Shown: positions 8,732 through 17,141 of the stretch, one piece after another
How the letters are laid out: every line of letters begins with the position of its first letter
How positions within the stretch are numbered: the stretch's first letter is position 1
Source of the DNA: Acuticoccus sediminis
Lineage (GTDB): Bacteria; Pseudomonadota; Alphaproteobacteria; Rhizobiales; Amorphaceae
Assembly (NCBI RefSeq): GCF_003258595.1
Contig: NZ_QHHQ01000004.1
Coordinates: 682,001-746,000 of the forward strand
DNA: 64,000 nt
Reading direction: 5' to 3'
Made by a program: the position numbers and the translations under genes
Notes under the pieces: generated by a model
Seen by the model: the letters and a program-made list of their open reading frames with translations, nothing else
Databases searched by the model: none
What the model was told of the DNA's origin: nothing

Positions 8732-9634
8732 GTGACCGCCCTGCCCCAATCCATCGACGAGACCGAGGCGCTCCTCGCCGCGGCGGACTACATTGCCGAC
8801 CGGTCGCTCGCCACCGTCCTGTTCCTGGCGCTGCGCCTGCAACGTCCTCTCTTTCTCGAAGGCGAGGCGGGCGTCGGCAAGACCGAGATCGCGAAGGTCC
8901 TCGCCAACGCGCTGGGCCGCAAGCTGATCCGCCTGCAGTGCTACGAGGGCCTCGACCAGGCCGCCGCGCTCTACGAGTGGAACTACGCCGCGCAGATGAT
9001 CGCGATCCGCCAGGCCGAGGCGACGGACGGCGCCACCGAGGATGTCTTCTCGGAGCGTTTCCTGATCAAGCGCCCGCTGCTCGAGGCGCTGGAGACACCG
9101 CTCGAGGGGGCCCCCGTCCTGCTGATCGACGAGCTCGACCGGGCCGACGAGGCGTTCGAGGCCTTCCTCCTGGAAATCCTGTCGGACTTCCAGGTGACGA
9201 TCCCCGAGCTCGGCACCGTTAAGGCGCGCGAGGCGCCGATCGTCATCATCACCACGAACCGGACGCGCGAGATCCACGACGCGCTGAAGCGCCGCTGCCT
9301 CTATCACTGGGTGGACTACCCCTCGCTGGCGCGGGAGCGGGAGATCGTGCGGCGGAAGGTGCCGGGCGCCGGTCAGCGCCTTGCCGACGAGGTGGTGTCA
9401 TTCGTCCAGCGGCTGCGGTCCGGCGACCTCTTCAAGCCGCCGGGGGTGGCGGAGACGCTCGACTGGGCGCAGGCGCTGGCGGAGCTCGACCAGCTCGTGC
9501 TGGAACCGGGCGTCGCGGATGACACGCTGGGCGTCCTCCTGAAATACCAGGACGACATCGCCAAGCTGCGCGGTTCGGAGGTGCAGCGCATCATCGAGGA
9601 GCTTCGCACGCAGTCCGCCGGCAGCGCGATCTGA
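8732..9634 (+). CDS. MoxR-family AAA+ ATPase
   Basis: A 300-residue AAA+ ATPase of the MoxR/CoxD type, which usually works with a VWA-domain partner to insert metals or remodel proteins. Walker A is GEAGVGKTE (about residues 44-52) and Walker B is LLIDELDRADEAF. 'VIITTNRTREIHDALKRRCL' supplies sensor 1 and the arginine-finger region. The helical lid follows to about residue 230. The start is GTG at 8732; no ATG lies near the conserved N-terminus and the SD is weak. The expected partner, a CoxE-like VWA protein, is encoded downstream on the same strand at 10331, after a 696-bp spacer that is unusual for this gene pair. Confidence 0.9.
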   Translation: MTALPQSIDETEALLAAADYIADRSLATVLFLALRLQRPLFLEGEAGVGKTEIAKVLANALGRKLIRLQCYEGLDQAAALYEWNYAAQMIAIRQAEATDGATEDVFSERFLIKRPLLEALETPLEGAPVLLIDELDRADEAFEAFLLEILSDFQVTIPELGTVKAREAPIVIITTNRTREIHDALKRRCLYHWVDYPSLAREREIVRRKVPGAGQRLADEVVSFVQRLRSGDLFKPPGVAETLDWAQALAELDQLVLEPGVADDTLGVLLKYQDDIAKLRGSEVQRIIEELRTQSAGSAI

Positions 9635-9759
9635 GACCGGCTGCGACCCGCGCGCCGTCCCCCCGGGGCGGCGCCGGCCCGAACGGCCCGGTCGGCTTGC
9701 TGCGCGGCGGCCGGCATGACATAATTCCTCGATAACCGAGGACATCTAGGTCAGTGCCG

Positions 9760-9864
9760 ATGTTTCACAATATTCCTCGCGAAGTTGTCGCCATCGCGCT
9801 CCTCGCCAGCCTCGTCGGCCAGGTGGCGCTGTTCAAGTATTTCGCCTTCGCGATCACGCTCTGA
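9760..9864 (+). CDS. Candidate 34-residue membrane microprotein
   Basis: A short open frame in the moxR-VWA spacer: MFHNIPREVVAIALLASLVG followed by QVALFKYFAFAITL and TGA. About 24 consecutive residues are hydrophobic, which would form one membrane helix. A GTG at 9754 in the same frame would add two residues, with a GAGGA site 11 nt before it. A TAGG sits 9 nt before the ATG. Codon use is like its neighbours. It resembles no family I know; expression is inference. Confidence 0.4.
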   Translation: MFHNIPREVVAIALLASLVGQVALFKYFAFAITL

Positions 9865-9987
9865 CCCCGGAACGCCTACGCGCGACCTCGCCCGAACGCT
9901 CCACGCCCGACGCGACACTCCACGCTCCCTGCCCCTGAACGCACCCACGGCGCCGCCGCTCGCGCGCCCAAGGCACGGCGGATCCCG

Positions 9988-10185
9988 GAGCCTGTTCCCT
10001 GGAGCCAGCCGTCGCTGAAGCCCGACAGGAGACGGGCGGCGGCCGGGTCAAGGGCCGGCGCAGCCGGGCGAAGCGAACCCTTGACGCGGCCGCCGGCCGG
10101 CTCAGGGCTTCTTCAGCGTCGGCTGGCTCCGGGGAACAGGCGCCGCGCCACTGTTCCATGGTGAAGCCCGAGCCCCCCGGGCCTT
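9988..10185. repeat. Nested palindromic repeat element, copy 1
   Basis: Outer arms are at 9991-10023 (starts CCTGTTCCCTGGAGCCAGCC) and 10105-10140 (ends GGCTGGCTCCGGGGAACAGG); they pair over ~33 bp with two mismatches and a 3-nt bulge. Inside them is an inner stem, 10036-10054 with 10078-10096 (17 of 19 pairs, loop 23 nt). A conserved tail follows: a second CTGTTC at 10151, then GTGAAGCC at 10161. The same arms and tail recur at 48181-48360 with a different inner stem. It lies between moxR and its VWA partner. There is no coding frame or transposase; it is a candidate MITE/REP-like element or structured RNA. Confidence 0.75.
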
Positions 10186-10330
10186 CCCGCAATGCACCGC
10201 CGAGGTTCACACCGCCCCTTCGCCTCCTTATGTTCACTGAACGCGCGGCGGTGGCCGCGTCCGGCTCCCGTTCCTCACAAGGTATCCCCGTAGCGCCATC
10301 GATGACCCGCGTTCCACGAGTTCCGCGCGC

Positions 10331-11569
10331 ATGACCTCAGCGTCCCTTTCGCCTCGGCCGGTCGACGACACCGTGCCGTCCGGCACCGCCGTGCCGGCGG
10401 ATCCCTCCGCCGACCCGACGGGGCGTCTCGCCGAGAACATCGCCGTGTTCGCCAGGGTGCTGCGCGATTCCGGCCTTCCGGTCGGGCCGGCGCATGCGGT
10501 CGACGCGGTGCGGGCGGTCGAGGCGGCCGGGATCGGCTCGCGCACCGACGTCTACGCCGCGCTGCAGGCGGTGTTCGTCCACAAGCGCGACGAGATCGCG
10601 GTGTTCGACGCCGCGTTCGACGCGTTCTTCCGCGGCCGCAACTTGCTCGACAAGATGATGGAGCTGCTCTCGCCGGTCGTCGATGAGCGCAAGAGCCCCG
10701 AAAAACCCCGTGCCGGCGCGGCCCGCGTCTCCGAGGCGCTGAAGCCGCCGCAGCGCAACGACCGGCCGATGCCGCCGCAGGAGGTCGAGGTCGACGCGCG
10801 CCTCACGTCGTCCGACCGGGAGATCCTGCGCAAGAAGGACTTCGCGCAGATGACCGCCGTCGAGCTCGACGAGGCGCGGCGGGCGCTCACGCGTCTCGCC
10901 TTCGACGCGGACCGCGTCGTGACGCGCCGCCGCGTCGCCGCCCCGCGCGGGCGCTTCGACGCGCGGCGCTCGATGCGCTCGGCGATGCGGACCGGCGGGG
11001 AGCTCATCACGCCGCGCCTCAGCGCGCGGGCGGTCAAGCCGCCGCCCATCGTCGCGCTGTGCGACATCTCCGGCTCCATGGCCGACTACTCGCGCATCAT
11101 GCTGCATTTCCTGCACGCGCTGGGCGAGCGGCGGCGCGTCTCGACCTTCCTGTTCGGCACGCGGCTCACCAACGTCACCCGCGCGCTGACGCGGCGCGAC
11201 CCGGACGAGGCGCTGACCCTGTGCTCGGACCAGGTGGCGGACTGGTCGGGCGGCACGCGGATCGGCGAGGCGCTGGAGCGGTTCAACCGGGACTGGTCGC
11301 GGCGCGTCCTGTCCGGCGGGCCCATCGTCCTCCTGGTCACCGACGGTCTGGAGCGCGACGGCGACCTCGACCGGCTGGCGCAGGAGGCGGACCGTCTGCG
11401 GCGCTCCTGCCGGCAGCTCGTCTTCCTCAACCCGCTCTTGCGCTACGACGGGTTCGAGCCGCGCGCACAGGGGATCCGCACGCTGCTGCCACACGTCGAC
11501 GCGATGCGCCCGATCCATTCGGTGGAGAGCGTCGCCGAACTCGCGGCGGTCCTGACGGCGCGCCGCTAG
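10331..11569 (+). CDS. CoxE-like VWA-domain protein (MoxR partner)
   Basis: A 412-residue soluble protein with a C-terminal von Willebrand A domain. The MIDAS motif D-x-S-x-S is 'CDISGSMADYSR' with Asp245. 'DWSGGTRIGEALERFNRDW' supplies the MIDAS Thr and 'IVLLVTDGLERDG' the second Asp. The N-terminal ~230 residues are helical and charged, as in CoxE proteins. In CO dehydrogenase maturation CoxD (MoxR type) and CoxE act together; the same gene pair also occurs far from coxMSL, as here, where the client is unknown. The ATG at 10331 has no strong SD. moxR lies upstream on the same strand, separated by the palindromic repeat. Confidence 0.88.
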   Translation: MTSASLSPRPVDDTVPSGTAVPADPSADPTGRLAENIAVFARVLRDSGLPVGPAHAVDAVRAVEAAGIGSRTDVYAALQAVFVHKRDEIAVFDAAFDAFFRGRNLLDKMMELLSPVVDERKSPEKPRAGAARVSEALKPPQRNDRPMPPQEVEVDARLTSSDREILRKKDFAQMTAVELDEARRALTRLAFDADRVVTRRRVAAPRGRFDARRSMRSAMRTGGELITPRLSARAVKPPPIVALCDISGSMADYSRIMLHFLHALGERRRVSTFLFGTRLTNVTRALTRRDPDEALTLCSDQVADWSGGTRIGEALERFNRDWSRRVLSGGPIVLLVTDGLERDGDLDRLAQEADRLRRSCRQLVFLNPLLRYDGFEPRAQGIRTLLPHVDAMRPIHSVESVAELAAVLTARR

Positions 11570-11798
11570 CGCATCGACCGCCCGGTCGAGCGCACCAGGC
11601 GCCGGTTCCATCGGACCCCGCGCCCGGCCCTGCCCCACCCCGACGACATCCCGCCGCCGGTCCCGCGCCGGCCGGCCACGAGCCGCCGACGGGAAACGAT
11701 CCACAGGGTGCATTCCCGCCTGGCAATTCCGATCCGTCCCGCCCGGATCCGCATCATCAAAATGTGACGATGTGTCATGCCCCCTGCCGAGGCACTTG

Positions 11799-11840
11799 CC
11801 CGCGCTTTAAGCGGTGCCGCGGATTGGCGAAAAGCGCGGG
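11799..11840. promoter_or_regulatory. 10-bp inverted repeat upstream of the 678-residue exported protein gene
   Basis: A perfect dyad, CCCGCGCTTT and AAAGCGCGGG with a 22-nt spacer, lies 143-185 bp before the next start codon in a 413-bp gene-free gap (11570-11982). There is no T-run, so it may be a regulatory hairpin or a poor terminator of the VWA gene. The rest of the gap shows no gene. Confidence 0.35.
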
Positions 11841-11982
11841 GGCTCGCGCGCGATCACGAAGTTGTTCATTTTGTTGCAGAAACTGGGCGGGTTTTACGGA
11901 CTTGGTAAAGGTCCGCACGTGTGCCAGAAGTCGGCTGGACCGTGTCACCCGAGACACACTGTCGACCAACAAAGGGACTCAT

Positions 11983-14019
11983 ATGCGGCTCCGCACGATT
12001 GCAACAGCAACATTCGCCGTCACCCTCAGCTCCGCCGGTGCCTACGCTCAAGATGCCTCCGGCAGCTTCGACGCGAAGAGCGCAATTGAAACCTTTTTCG
12101 ACAACGCTGCCTCCATCGGTGCCACGACCAGCACCTATGGCTCCATCGATACCGAAGGCGACACCGTCACGGTCAGCGACGTCGCGCTGACCTGGACCTG
12201 GAACTTCACCACCGACCAGGGCGCGGGGAACGCCGTGAACCTGTCGGTGAAGGTGCCCAGTCTGCAGCTCACCTCGCTGGGCTTCGACGGCACGCTCTAC
12301 AGCGCGGACCGCATCGCGCTGCCGGAGACAGACGTCTCGCTGACCCTCGACAGCGAGGACGAGGACTTCAGCTACCAGTTCGTCATGAAGGACTACGTCA
12401 CCGAGAGCCCGTCCTGGGCAGCGGTGCCGGCGCTGCAGGAGAACGCCGCGGCGCCGATCTCCCGCTTCGCGCCGATCATCGACGCGGTCCTCAAGCAGAA
12501 CCACGCGGGCGCCAGCATCGGCGGCATGACCGGCTCCTTCACGGCCGGCCAGGAGAAGCAGACGTTCGAGTACGGCGCGGCCACCTACGGCAAGCTCGAG
12601 AACGGCTACCTCGAGTCCTTCTCCATGGACGGCGCCACGACCACCCAGACGATGGCGCCCGAGACGTCCGACCCGACGCTCGCCGGCATGCCGACCTCGA
12701 TGACGATCACCTACGGGCCGATGAAGGGCGAGGCGATCGACATGAAGCCGCTGGTCGCCCTCCTGACCGGGACGGGCGCCACCGAGGGGCCGCAGCCGGT
12801 CGTCGGCTCGATGAGCTTCGGCGACATGCAGCTCGAAGCGGGCGACATGGCGAGCTTCACCATGGGCGAGACGAAGATCAACGACGTCACCATCGACCCG
12901 AGCCGCGGCCCGATCCTCCCTGAGGTGGACTCGATCTACAACGCCGTCCAGAGCGGCGAGGAACCGGAATTCCCGACCCTCATGGGCCTGATCCTCGACG
13001 TCTACGGCGCGATGGGGCTCGGCTCCTACACCGTCGACGGCATGGACGTCAGCTTCCCGCAGGGCAGCGCGACGCTGGGCAACTTCTCGCTGGCGAACCT
13101 CAGCTCCAGCGGCCTCGGCCTCGTCTCGCTGAGCGGCATGAAGTTCGAGGCGCCGAACGCCCAGGGCGAGCTCGGCAAGGTTGAAGTCGCGGACGTCGTC
13201 TTCCCTGAGCGTGACAACTTCATCACCGCGATCATGGCCTCGATGGCCGCGATGGAGCCCGATCCCCAGATCGTGATGAAGGCGATCCCGTACCTCGGCC
13301 GCTTCACCATCGGCGGTCTCGACATCGACTCGGACGACGTCGGCAAGATCGCCCTCGGCGTCTTCGAGGCGCGCGCGGCCAACTTCATCGACGCCATCCC
13401 GACACAGATCTCCCTTGCGCTGGAAGGGCTGAGCATTCCGGCGATGCTCATCCAGAACCCGATGGCGCAGGGCGTGCTCACCGCCGTGGGCGCCGACCCG
13501 GTCCAGGCCGACGGCTCGCTGACGCTCGGCTGGGACGAGAACTCGCAGCAGGTGGCGCTCGACGAGGACTTCCGCATCGCCAGCATCGGCCGCCTGCAGC
13601 TCTCCGCCCAGCTGTCGGGCATCCCGCGGTTCGTCTTCGCCGAGCCGCAGCGCATCCAGGAGGCGCTCGTCACCGCCGCGATCGACGGCGTGACGGCCAC
13701 CTTCGCGGACGAGGGCATCACGGGGTTCGGCATCAACATGATGTCGCAGCAGTCGGGCATGCCGCCGGAGCAGTTCCCGTCCATCGTCGCACAGCAGGCC
13801 GAGATGCAGATCAGCGCGATGACCGGCAACGCGGACCTCGCCAACTCGGTCTCCTCCGCCCTTACCACCTACCTCAGCGATCCGCAGTCGATCTCCATCG
13901 CCGCGGCCCCGAACAACCCGGTTCCGCTGGCGCAGGTGATGGGCGCGGTCATGACCGCACCGCAGGCCCTGCCCGGCCTGCTGGGCTTCTCGATCATGGC
14001 GAACGGCACGTCGCAGTAG
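11983..14019 (+). CDS. Large exported protein of unknown function, 678 residues
   Basis: I do not recognise the family. The N-terminus is a Sec signal peptide (MRLRTIATATFAVTLSSAGA, cleavage near AYA-QD). The mature protein has no evident Cys, is acidic and Met-rich, and shows repeated amphipathic beta segments such as 'GSFDAKSAIETFFDNAAS', 'GLGSYTVDGMDVSFPQGSAT' and 'YLGRFTIGGLDIDSDDVGKI'. The recurring 'lGsytvdGmdv / lGrftigGldi' unit suggests a periplasmic or surface beta-repeat protein, loosely like DUF945-type proteins. ATG 11983 has AAGGGA 6 nt upstream. A strong terminator follows at 14065, so it is probably monocistronic. Confidence 0.75.
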   Translation: MRLRTIATATFAVTLSSAGAYAQDASGSFDAKSAIETFFDNAASIGATTSTYGSIDTEGDTVTVSDVALTWTWNFTTDQGAGNAVNLSVKVPSLQLTSLGFDGTLYSADRIALPETDVSLTLDSEDEDFSYQFVMKDYVTESPSWAAVPALQENAAAPISRFAPIIDAVLKQNHAGASIGGMTGSFTAGQEKQTFEYGAATYGKLENGYLESFSMDGATTTQTMAPETSDPTLAGMPTSMTITYGPMKGEAIDMKPLVALLTGTGATEGPQPVVGSMSFGDMQLEAGDMASFTMGETKINDVTIDPSRGPILPEVDSIYNAVQSGEEPEFPTLMGLILDVYGAMGLGSYTVDGMDVSFPQGSATLGNFSLANLSSSGLGLVSLSGMKFEAPNAQGELGKVEVADVVFPERDNFITAIMASMAAMEPDPQIVMKAIPYLGRFTIGGLDIDSDDVGKIALGVFEARAANFIDAIPTQISLALEGLSIPAMLIQNPMAQGVLTAVGADPVQADGSLTLGWDENSQQVALDEDFRIASIGRLQLSAQLSGIPRFVFAEPQRIQEALVTAAIDGVTATFADEGITGFGINMMSQQSGMPPEQFPSIVAQQAEMQISAMTGNADLANSVSSALTTYLSDPQSISIAAAPNNPVPLAQVMGAVMTAPQALPGLLGFSIMANGTSQ

Positions 14020-14064
14020 ACCTCGCCGGAACCAACCTGCGACCGCCGAGTTGAGCGGTCAGGG

Positions 14065-14101
14065 CGCCGCGTTCACCTTTGGGTGCAACGCGGCGTTTTT
14101 G
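14065..14101 (+). terminator. Rho-independent terminator of the exported protein gene
   Basis: The stem CGCCGCGTT pairs with AACGCGGCG around a loop with an extra short pairing (CACC/GGTG). It is followed directly by TTTTT, 45 bp after the stop codon. Confidence 0.85.
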
Positions 14102-14196
14102 TTCGGACCGGTCGCAGACCGCGCGAGGCCCTCGCCATCCCGCCCCATGGCGGGCGGCACCTCTCGCGCGCCGACCGGCAACTGAGGGGGACGAAG

Positions 14197-15627
14197 ATGG
14201 CCGAGCATGGACCGTACAGGGCTGCACCGCAGCGCCCCCAGGTGCACGACGTGATACCGGACGACGCGCCGCACGGCCTCGAGGCCATCCGCGACGCGGT
14301 CGCCCACGGCCCCGGCCGGCTCCTCTCGGAGTGGCGCCGGCGCGGCCTTCCGCGCGGCGGCTGGGTCGGCGCGGCCGCGGTCTACGGCGGCGCGGCGCTC
14401 CTCGGCGCGTACATCTTCCAGTCCCGCACGCGCAGCAAGGCGGAGACGGAGCGCCCGCCGCTCGGCCGCTTCCTCGACGTCGACGACGCCACTCTCCACT
14501 ACGTCGACATCGGCTCCGGTCCGCCCGTGGTCCTCATCCACAGCGGCGATGCGACCCTCGAGGACTGGTTCATCTCCGGGATCGCCGGGCGGCTCCTGCC
14601 GAACCACCGGCTGATCCTCGTCGATCGGCCCGGCTACGGCTATTCCACCCGTTCGCGCTCGGTGAACTGGGCGCCGGAGCGGCAGGGACGGGCCGTCGCC
14701 CAGCTTCTTCACCGCCTCGGCGTGCGCAAGCCGACGCTGGTCGCGCACGGCACCGGCGCGCTGCCCGCCATCGCGATCGCGCTGCAGCACCCGGCCTTCG
14801 CCCGCGCGCTGGTCCTGATCGGCCCCGTCGTCTTCCCGAGCGACGGCTCGCGCGGCATCGCGGCGCGGATCCCGGGGCTCCCCGTCGTCGGCCCGCTCGC
14901 CAACGCGACGGCGCTGCCTTCGGTGGCGCGGGCGGCCCTCCCGGCGCGGATCGACGCCGCGTTCGAGCCCCAGCCCGTGCCGCCCGGCTTCATGGAGGCT
15001 TTCCCGGCCGGCCTGGTGACGCGCCCGCGGCAACTCGAGGCGACGGCGCAGGACAACGCCGGTCTGGACGAGGCCACCGTGCGCTTCTCGCGCCACTACA
15101 AGCGCCTCGCCCTCCCCCTCACGATCGTCGCCGGCAGCGGCGACGGCATCGCCGATCCGGACCGTCAGGCGCGCCGTCTCGCCATCACCGCGCCCGGCGC
15201 GCGGCTCGTCGTCCTGCCGGCAATGGGGCACATGGTGCACCACACCGCCCCCGACCGCGTCGCCGCCGCGATCATCGACACGGCTGCCGTGAAGGCCGAT
15301 AGTACCCGCTCCACCCCACGGGGCGCCACGGCGCCGCGTGGCGACCGAACGCCGGGCGATGTCCGGACCGAAGGCGACGAGCGTGCGAACATGACGGCCC
15401 CGCCCCGCCCCGAAGCGGCCTCCACCGACGCCGCGCCGGAACCGGCAGCGGCGAGCCGCCCGGACGATGCCGGGCCGCCCGCCCCGAAGACGACGGCGAC
15501 GCGCCGCGCCGGCACCGCGACCCCCGCCAAGCGCTCCTCGACGGCACGCGCGACCGGCGGCGCCAAGCGTTCCCCCTCCAGCAAGCGGCCGCCCACCAAG
15601 CGCGGTTCACCGAAGAAGACCCCTTGA
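14197..15627 (+). CDS. Membrane-anchored alpha/beta hydrolase-fold protein lacking the nucleophile Ser, with a basic tail
   Basis: A 476-residue protein. Residues ~45-70 hold one membrane helix (GGWVGAAAVYGGAALLGAYI). Residues ~85-370 follow the alpha/beta hydrolase pattern: 'PPVVLIHSGDATLEDW', 'LILVDRPGYGYS', the elbow region, 'IVAGSGDGIADPD' (acid) and 'AMGHMVHHTAPDR' (His). The elbow reads 'LVAHGTGALPA' where the family has GHSxG, so the nucleophile is Gly185 and not Ser. The last ~100 residues are rich in Lys, Arg, Pro, Ala and Ser, like histone H1 tails. ATG 14197 has GAGGGGG 5-6 nt upstream. It overlaps the next gene by 4 nt. Possibly non-catalytic. Confidence 0.75.
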   Translation: MAEHGPYRAAPQRPQVHDVIPDDAPHGLEAIRDAVAHGPGRLLSEWRRRGLPRGGWVGAAAVYGGAALLGAYIFQSRTRSKAETERPPLGRFLDVDDATLHYVDIGSGPPVVLIHSGDATLEDWFISGIAGRLLPNHRLILVDRPGYGYSTRSRSVNWAPERQGRAVAQLLHRLGVRKPTLVAHGTGALPAIAIALQHPAFARALVLIGPVVFPSDGSRGIAARIPGLPVVGPLANATALPSVARAALPARIDAAFEPQPVPPGFMEAFPAGLVTRPRQLEATAQDNAGLDEATVRFSRHYKRLALPLTIVAGSGDGIADPDRQARRLAITAPGARLVVLPAMGHMVHHTAPDRVAAAIIDTAAVKADSTRSTPRGATAPRGDRTPGDVRTEGDERANMTAPPRPEAASTDAAPEPAAASRPDDAGPPAPKTTATRRAGTATPAKRSSTARATGGAKRSPSSKRPPTKRGSPKKTP

Positions 15628-15893
15628 TCACACTCATCCTCGCGTGGCTCGCCATCATCAACCTGGCGGGCTTCGTCGTGTTCTGGAGCGACAAGCGTGC
15701 GGCCATCGGCGGCCGCCGCCGGGTGCCGGAACGCGCGCTCTACAGCTTCGCCGCCCTCGGCGCGACGCCGGCCATCCTCCTCGGCGCCAGCCTCATCCGC
15801 CACAAGACGCGCAAGCAGCCGTTCCGGTCGATCGTCATCACCATCGCGGTGCTGCAGTTCGCCGCGATCGTCTCCTGGTTCACCCTGCAATAG
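15624..15893 (+). CDS. DUF1294 family small membrane protein
   Basis: An 89-residue integral membrane protein with three hydrophobic segments. The core 'FVVFWSDKRAAIGGRRRVPE' followed by 'RALYSFAALGATPAILLGAS' and 'HKTRKQPFR' is the DUF1294 signature (xDKxxA...R-x-P-E...H-K-x-x-K-x-x-F). Function is unknown. The start is TTG at 15624, overlapping the hydrolase stop (TTGA), which indicates translational coupling. Some DUF1294 proteins carry an N-terminal cold-shock domain; this one does not. Confidence 0.88.
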   Translation: MITLILAWLAIINLAGFVVFWSDKRAAIGGRRRVPERALYSFAALGATPAILLGASLIRHKTRKQPFRSIVITIAVLQFAAIVSWFTLQ

Positions 15894-16084
15894 GTTAGCC
15901 CCAACCGGCTGAATTCCCGGCCCCTTCCGCGGCGCCCCGTCTCGGCGGCTGTGCCCGGCGCGCCGACCGCGGCCGGGGAGTGCCCGGGTCTTTCCGCCGG
16001 CGCTCGAGGGTCGTGGCGACGCCTTGCGCGGCGCACGCGGCTCGGCAACTCTACGTGTGGGTGCCAACTGGCATCGCGCGTGCC

Positions 16085-16171
16085 TTCACACCGTCGCGGC
16101 CCGCGCGGCGCCAATTCACTGTCGCGACCCGCGCGACGCCTCATCACAGTCGCGGCCCGAGCGACGCTGGC
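16085..16171. repeat. Three 28-bp-spaced palindromic repeats upstream of the PfkB kinase
   Basis: The core is GTCGCG-N5-CGCGAC or a one-mismatch variant, and occurs at 16093, 16121 and 16149, exactly 28 bp apart. Each core continues into a shared flank (GCC then TCA). The middle copy is a perfect palindrome (arms GTCGCG/CGCGAC, spacer ACCCG). The array ends 18 bp before the kinase start codon and looks like a set of operator sites. The remainder of the 295-bp gap from 15894 shows no gene. Confidence 0.6.
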
Positions 16172-16188
16172 GACACATGGAGTTTCGT

Positions 16189-17082
16189 ATGGAGGCCCTT
16201 TTCATCGGCCACGCATACATCGACATCACGTTCCTGGCCGATACCCTGCCGACCGGCGACGACAAGACCATCGCCGACGACTACGCCGTCGCCTTCGGCG
16301 GCAACGCCACGACGGCGGCCTTCTGCGCGGCCAAGCTGGGGCTGAAGTGCGATCTCCTCTGCCAGCAGGCGGACGACTGGCTGGCGCGCATGTTCCTGGA
16401 CATGGCCTCGCGCTACAAGGTCTCGGTGCACGGGCGCAAGGTCGCCGAGTCCTCGCTGTCGTTCATCATGCCGAACGACGGCAAGCGCGCCATCGTGCGC
16501 TGCCGCGACGCCAACTTCCTGCACCCCTATCCGACCCTCAACCTCGACGGGATCCGCGGCCTCCATATCGACGGGCACATGCACGACGCGGCGCTGCACT
16601 ACGCCAGGGCGTGCCGGGAGAAGGGCGTCCTCACCTCGCTCGACGGCGGGTCGGCGCGGCCGGGGACGGACGAGCTCCTCAACTATATCGACGTCGCCGC
16701 GATCTCGGAGCGGATGTGCGACCAGATGCACCTCAATCCGCTCGCCATGCTCGACTACCTGCGCTCGCACGGGGTGAAGACCGGCGCGGTGACGCTCGGC
16801 GAGCGCGGCCTCGTCTACTACGAGAACGGCGGCGAGGCGAAGACCATGCCGGCGCTGCCGGTGCCGCATTCGGCGGTGGTCGACACCTCCGGCGCCGGCG
16901 ACGTCTTCCACGGCGCCTACTTCTACTCGGCGCTGGAGCGGCCGGGCCTCAGCTGGGCCGACCACTTCGATTTCGGCCGCGCCGCCTCGGCCTTCGCCGT
17001 CCAGCACCTCGGCAACGAGGAGTCGCTGCCGAGTCTCGCCGACATCGACGCGATGCGCACCGCCTTCCCCGTCGCCGCCTGA
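16189..17082 (+). CDS. PfkB-family carbohydrate kinase
   Basis: A 297-residue ribokinase-superfamily enzyme that phosphorylates a sugar or nucleoside with ATP in the cytoplasm. 'AVAFGGNATTAAFCAAKLG' is the N-terminal substrate loop (GGN motif). 'GAVTLGERGLVYYENGG' and 'VVDTSGAGDVFHGAYFYSAL' form the C-terminal PfkB signature, whose GAGD Asp is the catalytic base. 'LGLKCDLLCQQADDWLARMF' is the usual second helix-strand. Of two in-frame ATGs (16177 and 16189) the second is chosen because GGAG lies 7 nt upstream. The sugar is unknown. It is isolated, with the tandem palindromes in its leader. Confidence 0.88.
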   Translation: MEALFIGHAYIDITFLADTLPTGDDKTIADDYAVAFGGNATTAAFCAAKLGLKCDLLCQQADDWLARMFLDMASRYKVSVHGRKVAESSLSFIMPNDGKRAIVRCRDANFLHPYPTLNLDGIRGLHIDGHMHDAALHYARACREKGVLTSLDGGSARPGTDELLNYIDVAAISERMCDQMHLNPLAMLDYLRSHGVKTGAVTLGERGLVYYENGGEAKTMPALPVPHSAVVDTSGAGDVFHGAYFYSALERPGLSWADHFDFGRAASAFAVQHLGNEESLPSLADIDAMRTAFPVAA

Positions 17083-17141
17083 GGCCTACGGGTCCACGCG
17101 CTGCGGGCCCGTGGACCTGCCCCAGTGCCCTGCCGCCGGCG

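Noticed and set aside
14741-14760. Sequencing error as the cause of the missing hydrolase Ser
   Set aside because: The frame is intact and a Ser codon would need a substitution within GGC; nothing in the sequence supports an error, though it cannot be excluded.
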